A stretch of DNA of 64,000 nt, taken from Eucommia ulmoides. Lineage: Eukaryota > Streptophyta > Magnoliopsida > Garryales > Eucommiaceae. The notes beneath the pieces were generated by a model. It was not told the origin of the DNA. It saw only the letters and a program-made list of their open reading frames with translations, and did no database searches. The translations under genes were made by a program, and so were the position numbers. Shown one piece after another: positions 1 to 9,304 of this stretch. The stretch lies in the NCBI GenBank assembly GCA_016647705.1, contig CM028339.1, positions 17,440,803 to 17,504,802 of the forward strand. The letters run 5' to 3'. The stretch's first letter is position 1, and each line of letters opens with the position of its first letter.

Positions 1-700
1 AACTAGCTTACGAGGTGATATTTTTTTTCATATTTATAATTTGACAACTAGTCTTTTCCACATCTGATGTGAGATAAACCCAACAATTTTTCTCTCACAC
101 ATCGATCCTATGGTCGGCTAATACTAGACCAGTCTTTCCCTTTGTGGTTATTGGACCATCAGTCCATTCCACTTCTAATATAGGATAAACCTAACAATTG
201 TTTCCTCCAAATCGGATCTTTGATTGGCTAACCCTCGACCAGTCTCTCCCTTTGTGGCTATCGGTTTAGAGTTGTTGTAACCTGAGCGTCTAATACCAGT
301 GTACGGTGGTCTTCGACCTCTCTTACCCTAAAAGATAGCTCATGAGGTGAGGTTTTACCTCACACTTATAACCTGACCACCAACCTATTCCACATCCGAT
401 GTAGAATAAACCCAACACCTTCAAATATTTTTCGGAAACCCAATTAAATCCCATATTTTACTTTCAATTTTTCCGGGTGTCGGATTACCCTTCCCGAAAA
501 TCCTCCCCTCTATTAGGTTGCAAAATATACAATTAATGGTGAATATTAACTACATTTTTGGAAATTTTCATATAACTTTACGTTATAAATGATTTGGTTA
601 TCCCTAGTTCCAAAAGCAAAAGTGTGGAATTCAAATGTCAAATTCAACAATTTCCTTATATAATCATTTTCACAGTTTCTCAAGAACATCCTCCTTAACA
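1..700. repeat. Diverged repeat-rich flank left of element A
   Basis: I see no gene here. A block beginning TTCCACATCTGATGTG near 56 recurs in diverged form near 166 and near 386, that is at one and three times a spacing of about 110 bp. The first two copies share the downstream words GATAAACC, GGCTAA, GACCAGTCT and CCCTTTGTGG. This looks like an old tandemly duplicated transposon piece. From about 430 to 700 the sequence is plain AT-rich spacer. CATAT at 701-705 is the left target-site duplication of the next element. Confidence 0.5.
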
Positions 701-729
701 CATATTGATGGAGGTAAATTTGGTCGTGA

Positions 730-1215
730 AGGTCACACGTGCGTGAAAACTCCTCCCTAAGCCTAAATATGGAGGATGGTCTGGACTGAGGTGTCCGAGC
801 ACTTTCAGCTCAAAACATATGTGAAAGAGGGAGCCTCTAAGCCTCCTAGTTGCTCCAGATTCTCCAAGTAATAAGAAAGGTCCGAGTTGCAGTGTCCGAG
901 CACCTTCAAATTGGATATGTGCAAAAGAGGGAGTCTCCAAACCTCCAAGCCCTTCCATTTCCAAGTGTGAAAAATTATCCGAGCTGCGGTATCTGAGCAC
1001 CCTCAGTTTGGACATGTGCAAAAAGAGGAGCCTCTAAACCTCTCAGCTCCTCCGCAATCTCCATAGGTGAAGAAGAGTCCGAGCTGCAGTGTCCAAGTAC
1101 CCTTAGCTTGGACATGTGCAAAAGGGGGGAGCCTCAAACCCCTCATCTAGGATCTCCAAGTGTGAAGAAGGATCTGAGCTACGGAGTCCGAGCACCCTCA
1201 GCTCGAATATGTACA
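730..1215 (+). repeat. Hairpin tandem array, first part (element A 5' LTR)
   Basis: About five degenerate units of 80-100 bp, each centred on a core like GTGTCCGAGCACCCTCAGCTC. In the best units the arm before the core (GAGCTGCGG-type) pairs imperfectly with the arm after it (CCTCAGCTC-type). The units are interspersed with a purine-rich stretch AAAAGAGGGAGCCTC. The array resumes at 6383 after element B and is repeated in the 3' LTR. Confidence 0.8.
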
Positions 1216-1460
1216 AAAAGAGGCCCCTCAATTGATGATTGATAGGTGTGATCTCCCTACGTATTTCCAAACCGGATTAAGTTAGTTTTCGTGCGTTTAT
1301 ATAGTATTTTATTATATTTTAATTAGTTTTCATACTTTTTATATAAATCAAGCGTGTGGGGCAAAAAGATAAAAAATTGGAACGAAAACGATGAGATCGA
1401 ACCAAAAGCGGTCGAAGTTACGGTGGAAAAATAAGTTCGGAGGCAAAATTATGAAAGAGG

Positions 1461-1612
1461 CCCACCGCCTAGGTGGTGAAGATTCTGAGAAAGACCAAAG
1501 GCTACTGATAGCCTACCGCCTAAGCGGAAACCCAGCAGAAAGATTTTTAAGTCCACCGCCTACTTCTTCGCCTAGGTAATCAGCCAAACCGACCTACCTT
1601 TGCCTAGGCGGG
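1461..1612 (+). repeat. Palindromic CCGCCTAGGCGG-type repeats in the B LTR
   Basis: Variants of the self-complementary 12-mer CCGCCTAGGCGG occur four to five times in this interval, for example ACCGCCTAGGTGGT, ACCGCCTAAGCGG and TGCCTAGGCGGG. The same block with slightly different variants lies at 5057-5234 in the 3' LTR and at 12377-12540 in element C. It sits upstream of or around the presumed transcription start of the LTR. Confidence 0.8.
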
Positions 1613-1663
1613 AGAGCCTCTGTACAACCTAGATATTTATTAGATCTTTTGTAGATCTTTTGC

Positions 1664-1672
1664 CTATAAATA
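1664..1672 (+). promoter_or_regulatory. TATA box of B 5' LTR
   Basis: CTATAAATA lies about 1.17 kb before the LTR end and is followed by a pyrimidine-rich CCCTCTCCCC tract. It is repeated at 5281-5288 in the 3' LTR. It is the best core-promoter candidate in this LTR. Confidence 0.5.
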
Positions 1673-2831
1673 CCATTCCCTCTCCCCTCCTTTGAAACCC
1701 CCGGCTATTTGGGCACCTTAAGCTATATTTAGGCTAGAGTTTAGGAGTTTTAGAGGTGGAGCTCACATCCCGAAGTAGAGAAGACGACGAATCGATCGTT
1801 GAGCTTTCTTAGCGGTTTATCTTCGGGTAAAGCTAAGTTATTCGATTGTTTTTCCTTATTTCTTTAACTTAGGATATTGTGATCATGTTTAGCTTGTTAT
1901 TTCATTGTAAATGCGGCTATGGCCATAGTTAAACATGGATTGTAGTAGGGATTAACGATAAAATTTATAAATACGTTGTTTTGATAATTTCGGTGTTGCG
2001 TTTATGTTTGTTCTTCGTAGTTTGATTGTGTTTATCATATTGTTTGTTTCTCATGCTTAGTTAGATAAATGGAGAATACGGGTTTTGACAAACCCCAGAT
2101 TCAGATAAGGGTAAACAAACGCCACGATTCTATAACCCGGTCGAGGTTTGAATTGTGGACAATCGATGACGTTGGGGCAAGACTCACGCAACCTAGGGTC
2201 GTTAAAACGTTGATGGGGACTTCTTCGTTGACTCAAAGTTGCGTTATATCTCTCGTCTTATACTAGGGAGAGGTGGCGAAAGAGTTTTAGAACGGAGATT
2301 GTCGATAGGGTAAATACAACGCACGATCCAATGACCCGGTCAGGAGTTGGATTGTGTGCAATCAATGACGCTGGGCAAGACTCATGTGACCTAGGGTCGT
2401 TAAGACATTGAGGGGGACTTCTTCTTTGACTCGAAGTCATGTATTCCCCCGTCTTACACTTGGGAGAGGTGGTGGTGGAGTTTATGTACCGAGATTGTCA
2501 AATATGTCGAACACCGTAAACGTGAATAAATCGAGATCGAACACGTATTTGTAAACACGTTAATTCCTAGGCGATTCTTTCTCCTAAAACATATTAGTAT
2601 ATTAATGTAGTTAATTTAGGTTATATTAGTATTAGTTTAATTGATTAAATACATTTGTTTTTAGCCTAGATAAAGTTAGGTCATGACAAACGCGGTATTC
2701 GATAGTAACGACACCAATCCCTGTGGATACGATAACCCAATTTTAACAATCACACTATACTAAAACTTTGACCTCGTACACTTGCGAGTAGTCATATACG
2801 CCGAGGATGCTAAATCCTCCGCGCATACAAG

Positions 2832-2855
2832 TTTTTGGCACCGTTGCTGGGGATT
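2832..2855 (+). promoter_or_regulatory. Primer-binding site of element B (Asp-tRNA type)
   Basis: TGGCACCGTTGCTGGGGA lies directly after the LTR. It matches TGGCGCCGTTGCCGGGGA, the complement of the plant tRNA-Asp 3' end, with two changes. A second similar block, TGGCTCCGTTACCGGGGA, follows near 2962. The leader therefore holds a tandem duplication of the PBS region. Confidence 0.7.
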
Positions 2856-4836
2856 GTTTTGTTGGTTATTGCCGGAGATACGCGGTAACGGCCATGGACT
2901 TATGTTTTAGGTAGGAAAATCAAGTGTATCGTATTCTAGTCCTGTCAATGACGTTCAAGTTTTTGGCTCCGTTACCGGGGATTGTTTTGTCATTTATTAT
3001 CGATATTGTGAGTAAATGACTTAATTTTACTTTAGGCATTTATTCTGTATATAATTTTTGTTTTGTAGTTTTATTTTTATTTCTTATGTAGGGTACCTGG
3101 AGATGTTAGATTAACAGGTATTGATGCATAATTTTCAACAGGATTCTAAGCCGTTTATTGTGCGGGGCCACGTACATAAGCTGGTAAGGCGTGTAGTTGA
3201 AAGATCAAGCTAAACAAAGTAAAATCTCGCCAAGCTTGAGGGCGATCTGAAAATGTCGGGCCGAGGACATTAAACCACACGCTTCTTGGGAGGCAACCCA
3301 AGGTCAAATAAGTTAAATCCATCTTTGTCGAATTTAAATGGAGACGAGATCCTCTCGCCTCCTAGGTACGTGTTCTAAACCCCCTTTCATCAGCATGCTT
3401 TAATTTCATATGTTGAGAATGATGATTGGGATCGCTGAGGACACTGTCTATTTTAAGTTCGGAAGTGATTTGTAGTATGTAGTATGTTAGTTTATGTGTT
3501 ATTATTTTTCCGTATTGCATGTGTGTTTAGGTTAGAATGTGTTTATGTTTTTATGTTATTGTTTGCATGCTGAGTTTTGTATTCATCTTAGCTGTTACCC
3601 GATGATGATAATTACCCCTGGTTGTTTTCGAGGTCAAGGGTAATACCCATGCATGTGTGTTCTGTGTGCTTGACTATGCGTTTTGGTCAAAATTATTGTA
3701 GATCCTAATTTTGCACGAGTACATAGACTCAATATATTTCTATTCAATTGGCTTGAAGACGATTATCGATTAGCCAAATTCATGACACATTAAGGATTCT
3801 AGAACTTGATTGAGGGGAAGCTTGAGGCGAAATCCTAAGCGAGGTAGTTCAGGAGATGTGATTTAGGCATTCTCTTTGTCGCTTGAGCTTTTTTAAGCCT
3901 ACCTTGATATATGTTTATCCCTCGTTACCTTGTCGAAACGAAAATGCTAATTCAATTTTGAACACATAAACTAATACCCTAGCAAGTTGACATTTTTCCA
4001 AACCTTAATTGCTGAATTTAAAGGCACATTTGAGTGAATCAAGTTAGCAATTGTAAATGCTACTTGATGTGAGCGGTTGGGTTTAGGGCGTACTTCGTAT
4101 TGGTTCGGTATTCAAGTACTCACTTGTTGTTTTTCTTTCGTTTTAACCACACCAGTAAAATAATACAAATCGAATAAGTTTGGGAGTGTGGTAGGTTAGT
4201 AAAAAAAAAAAAAAAAAAAGAAGCATATGTAAATATAAGTTTAATTCCGTTTGTTTTTTTACAAGTGAGTACGTCGGTCTTAAATGCATGTTCGGGATTG
4301 TTTTTTGATCTTTCTATGGGGTTCGAGAGTGAATGTGCCAAGCGTTGGGCCTTGGGTAACGTTAAGTTAACAACGTTAACCCGTTTTCTATTCCAAATTA
4401 CCCTTGGCCAAATGTACCAAAACTGAACCATGTCCTTCTAATCTTTATGAATTTCTAAGCCTACATTAGTGGAGAGTGGACCCCAATCTGGCCTATGGTA
4501 ATCCTTAACTCATGAGTTTCGTTGGGGGATAATCCAATCCTATCTTTGTATAGTTATATTATTGATTCTCGCACAAACACGTTTACAGGATCTAGAATAG
4601 CATTCACCATTATTGCATGACAAAATTCTAGGACCACATGATGTGTTACCGCCTGAACTCGATATGACCGGCGGTTGTTGAGGGACAACAATAACTAGGC
4701 CGTTAGAAGAATTTAAAACTTGCATGTCTTTATGTTTAGATTGTTTTTAGGTTGTTTGTTATTTAATTTAGTTGTATTTTTCATTTTTGTGTGTGTTTGG
4801 CTCGAGGACAAGCCAAATTCCAAGTTTGGGGGTATT

Positions 4837-6377
4837 TGATAGGTGTGATCTACCTACGTATTTTCAAACCGAATTAAGTTAGTTTTCATGCGTTTATATA
4901 GTATTTTATTATATTTTAATTAGTTTTCATACTTTTTGTATAAATCAGGCGTGTGGGGCAAAAAGATAGGAAACTGGAGCGAAAACGATGAGATCGAACC
5001 AAAAGCGGTCGAAGTTACGGTGAAAAAACAAGCTCGAAGGCAAAATTATGAAAGAGGCCCACCGCTTAGGCGTCCAGACCACCGTCTAGGCGATGAAGAT
5101 GCTGAGAAAGACCAATAGCTACTGATAGCCCACCGCTTAGGCGGAAACCCAACAGAAAGATTTCTAAGTCCACTGCCTACTTCTTCGCCTAGGCAATCAG
5201 CCAAACTGACCTACTTTCGCCTAGGCGGAGAGCCTTTGCACAACCTATATATTTATTAAATATTTTGTAGATCTTTTTCCTATAAATACTATTCCCTCTC
5301 CCCTCCTTTAAAACCCTCGGCCATTTGGGCACCTTAAGCTATATTTAGGCTAGGGTTTAGGAGTTTTAGAGGTGGAGCTCACATCCTGAAGTGGAAAAGA
5401 CAGAGAATCAATCGTTGAGCGTTCTTAGAGGTTTATCTTCGGACAAGGCTAAGTTCTTCGTGGCTATGACCATAGTTAAATATGGATTGTAGTAGGGATT
5501 AACGATATAATTTATAAATATGTTGTTTGGATGATTTCGGTGTTGCGTTTATGTTTGTTCTTCGTAGTTTGATTGTGTTTATCATATTATTTGTTTATCA
5601 TGCTTAGTTAGATAAATGGGGAATATGGGGTTTTGACAAACTCCGGATTCGGATAAGGGTAAACAAACGCCACAATTCTATAACCCGGTCGGGGTTTGAA
5701 TTGTGGACAATCGATGACGTTGGGGTAAGACTCACGCGACCTAGGATCATTAAGACGTTGATGGGGACTTCTTCGTTGACTCGAAATTGCGTTATATCCC
5801 TCGTATTACACTCTGGAGAGGTGGCGAGAAAGTTTTAGAACGGAGATTGTCGATAGGGTAAATACAACGCACGATCCAATGACTCGGTCAGGAGTTAGAT
5901 TGTGTGCAATCAATAACGTTGGGTGAGACTCACATGATCTAGGGTCGTTAATATATTGAGGGGGACTTCTTCGTTGACTCGAAGTTATGTATTCCTCCAT
6001 CTTACACTCGGGAGAGGTGGCAGTGGAGTTTACGTATTGAGATTGTCAAATATGTCGAACACCGTAAACGTGAGTAAATCGAGATCAAACATGTATTTGT
6101 AAACACGTTAATCCCTAGGAGATTATTTCCCCTAAAACATATTAGTATATTAATATAGTTAATTTAGGTTATATTAGTATTAGTTTAATTAATTAAATAC
6201 ATTTGTTTTTAGCCTAGATAAAGTTAGGTCATGATAAACGTGATATTCGATAGTAATGAGACCAATCCCTATGGATACGATAACCCGATCTTAACGATCA
6301 CACTATACTAAAACTTTGACCTCGTACACTTGCGAGTAGTCACGTACAAACGAGGACGCTAAATCCTCGCCCGTACA
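4837..6377 (+). repeat. 3' LTR of element B
   Basis: 1541 bp, bounded TG...CA, closely similar to 1240-2829. It carries one deletion of a few dozen bases near 5455-5470 relative to the 5' copy. It is followed by the target duplication ATGAT. Confidence 0.85.
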
Positions 6378-6389
6378 ATGATCGGCCAA

Positions 6390-7140
6390 CATAGCCGAGC
6401 TGAGATGTCTAAGCATCTTCAGCTCGGATATATTTAAAATAGGGACCCTCAGACGAAGACAAAAGCCAGATGACCGAGTTGAAGAGTCCGAGTACCCTCA
6501 GCTCGGACTTTCTCCAAATGGGCATCTCAATTGAAGAAGTCTCTTGGTTGAGCTAGAGTGTCCGAGCACCCTCAGCTTGGAGTTTTTGCAAATGGGAAGC
6601 CCTCAAAATAGAATTGAAGACACAACACCGAGTTGAGGTGCCCGAGCACCCTCAGCTCGGACTTACGAAGAATAGGGCCTCTTAAAAGGAGATTCAAGCT
6701 ACACTATTGAGCTGCGGTGTCCGAGTACTCTCAGCTCGGACATATGCAAAGAGGGGGGGCCTTCTAATGAAGATTGACGCTACATGGCTAAGCTAAGGTG
6801 TTCGAGCACCCTCAGCTCGGATTGCCTCCAATTGGGAACCCTCAAATAGAACTGAAGATGCGCCGCCGAGTTGAGGTGTCTGAGAACTCTCAGCTCGAAC
6901 TTGTGCAAAGGGGGGAGGGGATCGTCAAGCGGAGTTGAAGAGACGTCACTGAGCTGGGGTGTTCGAGCACCCTCAACTTGAATTTACGCAAGATAGGGAT
7001 TTAGATGCGATTGAAGATGCAATGTCGAGCTGGGGTGTCCGAACACCTTCAGCTCAGACTTACCCAAAGTGGAGCCTCCCATTTTTTTTTAAGGACCATC
7101 GAGCTGAGCTGAGCTGAGGGGTCTGAGCACCCTTAGCTCA
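6390..7140 (+). repeat. Hairpin tandem array, second part (element A 5' LTR)
   Basis: Ten to eleven units with starts at about 6397, 6476, 6550, 6630, 6709, 6790, 6868, 6951, 7027 and 7111, a spacing of 74-84 bp. The ideal unit has the arms CCGAGCTGAGG and CCTCAGCTCGG, exact reverse complements, separated by a loop like TGTCCGAGCAC. Most units keep 8-11 paired bases. Between hairpins lies less conserved purine-rich sequence. Confidence 0.85.
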
Positions 7141-7360
7141 GATTTTCATATATATAAAGCCTCTTAAGGCCGTTTTGAAGCTCTCGACACCATTTTAACG
7201 CCCTCTCCACCTCCTGATCATCCAAAGGGGCTATAAACAGGCCATTACTCTCCAGGTGTTTAAAGGCCTTAATCTGCAAGCTCACTGGTTGCTAGTTGAA
7301 TTAAACTAATTAACTGGGCTGAGGTCCCTAATTTCGCGACGCTAATTGAGTCCTGCATTC

Positions 7361-7368
7361 TATAAATA
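7361..7368 (+). promoter_or_regulatory. TATA box of element A 5' LTR
   Basis: TATAAATA, about 390 bp before the LTR end, is conserved at 26625-26632 in the 3' LTR. A second TATA-like CTATAAACAGG lies at about 7230, matching CTATAAATAGG in the 3' copy. Confidence 0.5.
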
Positions 7369-7752
7369 CCCTTTGGCATCCATTGCCCAAAGGTACATGC
7401 TTCTAATTCACTCTAGATCATTTTTAGCCTTCTCTCCCCGGATACTTATTCTCAAGCCGGAGTGGTCTCACTGGGCACAACCCCGGTAGGCCTTTGTGCA
7501 GGTGCTTGGAGTGCAGTCTTGGAGCTTAGCTCAGAGATCGAAAAAGAGTTCGAAGAGGAATGCAACTCGGAGTTTGAACAAGATCACGGAGTCTAGTGAG
7601 AAGCTCAGGTTAGATTTCAAGGATTTCCATAGCTCAGAAGTTTATTGATTTCGGATTCACTAGTTTATCATCTCTACGCCAGCAACAAATTCTCACGTGC
7701 CATCTGTCCAGACCATACTGTGGGTGCTCACCATTTTTTGACACTAACATTT

Positions 7753-7770
7753 TGGCGCCGTCTGTAGGAA
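7753..7770 (+). promoter_or_regulatory. Primer-binding site of element A
   Basis: TGGCGCCGTCTGTAGGAA begins three bases after the LTR. This is a common form in plant Tat-group elements. I do not assign the tRNA beyond the TGGCGCCGT match. Confidence 0.7.
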
Positions 7771-8419
7771 CGTGCAAGAAGTCTTCCTTGATCGGTAGTT
7801 CCCAAAGAAGCTAAGGCTTGTTGATCACAAGGTCTGATCAGGTCATCGGAAAAGAAGATCAGACGCCCTCTATGAACAACGATCTGACACTCCAGCCTGC
7901 CAACGCCATGTCTAAGGTTCCAAGGTTGTACTCTTGAGTCCCAATTGTTGAGAACCATCCACTATTTACTGGCCAGATGGGTCCCCAAACCTGCCAGCTG
8001 GCCTATCCGCCTTGCCTTTTGGGCTGTTTGTTGGACATACCTCAGAGGCACCTAAAGCTTCCCGCATCGACTACTTGGAATGCTAGCTCGGTGAGTTCCA
8101 ATACTTCTTTTAGGTCCTCTTCGCCCACCTGCTGCCGACCACGCCAGAAGGGTTACCGACTCTCTAACCTATAGGAGGGGAGGAGCGGGCACCAAAGCCA
8201 GAGAATTATGTGATTCACTCCAATGGACATGCCCCGAGAGCTTGTCCTTGGCCCCGCAACAACGAACGGAAGTAGGTTGATCTAGAACCCCCCAAAACGT
8301 CAGGATCCCCATCGCCACCTCCTCTGAGACAGGGAAAAGGTAACCAAATAGAGTTTTCTCCGAGCAGAGCTAAGAGTTATGTCACCCGATTAGAGCATAG
8401 GTCCTGGCATGTTCGTGAA

Positions 8420-9230
8420 GTGGATTCTCACTTGCCACTCAACAGGCAATGTGTTGCCCCAGCTGCCACAAGTCAGATTAGAGCGTCTTCACGAGGTGTG
8501 AGTAATGGTGGAAAAGAATCTCGTCGACATGGAGGCTACCTTGCATCAAATTTAGGGTATAAGGGGCCTAGTCGGGCTCCCCTCCGAGGTAAGATCCTAG
8601 TTCATTGATGAGATCTTGGAAGAACCCATGCCAGCACGGTTTACTCACCCACAAATCATCTCTTATGATAGAATTGCCGACTTGGCGGACTACCTATCCA
8701 TCTTTAAGTCCTACATGTATTTACACGCAGCCTCAGTGGATATGAGGTACAAAACTTTTCCCCTCACATTCACAGAGGATAGAGGGGCATGGTTTAGGAC
8801 CTTGGCCCCAACGTCCATCTCTAGTTTTTGAGAGTTGGACCAACTCTTATTCTCCCAATTCGAATACTCACGACGCCGACCGAAAACCATGGTGCATATC
8901 CTCTCCCTCCAGCAGCTGCCCAGTGAGTCCTTAGGAGATTATGTGGAGCGATTCAACATGGAGGTTATTGGCTACGACGAACCCTCCGATGTCGTCTCAA
9001 TGAATACTTTCATTGACGGCCTCAAGTACCAGAGACTGTCTTATGACCTCTGCTCCAACCCTGCGCCAAATCTCGACACCGCACTTGAAAGAGGCACACA
9101 ATTCCACAACGCCGACCTAAGAGAGCCTACCAAGAAAGATCGTGAAGGAGTTCAAAAGAAAAAAGGCAAGACGGAGGAAAGTCCGAGCCGAGCACAAGGG
9201 TCAAAAGGCTATAGGCCGAAGGGAGATTAG
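8420..9230 (+). pseudogene. gag: gag of element A (broken)
   Basis: The retrotransposon capsid region is recognisable from about residue pattern TFTEDRGAWFRTLAPTSIS, then QLFSQFEYSRRRPKT-like sequence with QLPSESLGDYVERFNMEV and FIDGLKYQRLSYDL. These match the order seen in plant Retrotrans_gag proteins of the Tat group. There is a frameshift near 8605-8616 joining the N-terminal piece (8420-8608) to the core, and an in-frame TGA at 8832-8834 inside the capsid core. The normal product would package the element RNA in the cytoplasm. The basic tail ends at the stop at 9228-9230. Confidence 0.8.
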
Positions 9231-9304
9231 GCTCACTGCCTAGGGACCGGAGACAGTTTCCACCTCTAGGGCATCGTCAGCAGTGCTTCGCTCTGTTCAC
9301 AGCC

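Larger units (their letters stand above)
1240..2829 (+). repeat. 5' LTR of element B
   Basis: A TG...CA bounded LTR of 1590 bp. It has a TATA box CTATAAATA at 1664-1672. A 150-bp stretch at about 1461-1610 carries repeated GCCTAGGC-centred palindromes. The matching 3' LTR is 4837-6377. Confidence 0.85.
1240..6377 (+). mobile_element. Element B: non-autonomous LTR retrotransposon nested in A's 5' LTR
   Basis: Starts TGATAGGTGTG, ends CGCCCGTACA, with a perfect 5-bp target duplication ATGAT (1235-1239 and 6378-6382). The LTRs are 1240-2829 and 4837-6377. The 2.0-kb internal part (2830-4836) has an Asp-tRNA-type PBS, no pol and no gag, and a polypurine tract AAGTTTGGGGGTATT just before the 3' LTR. 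Compared with sister element C it lacks the entire gag-coding segment: B passes from CCGTTTATTGTGC near 3160 straight to GGTAAGGCGTGTAGTTG near 3183, which in C are about 0.8 kb apart. It must have been mobilised by a relative's proteins. The group looks Athila-like from the PBS and from the gag remnant in C. Confidence 0.88.
706..7749 (+). repeat. 5' LTR of element A, split by element B
   Basis: The LTR occupies 706-1239 and 6383-7749, about 1.9 kb once element B and one copy of its target duplication are removed. It matches the 3' LTR (25084-27014) along its length with visible divergence, so the insertion is old. It opens with hairpin-bearing tandem repeats, continues through a TATA-containing promoter region near 7361, and ends GACACTAACA just before the primer-binding site. 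The 3' copy reads straight across the B insertion point, which proves that B came later. Confidence 0.88.

Noticed and set aside
6390..7140. Regular repeats with palindromes resembling a CRISPR array
   Set aside because: Spacing is irregular, spacers are similar to each other, and the array lies in a plant retrotransposon LTR.
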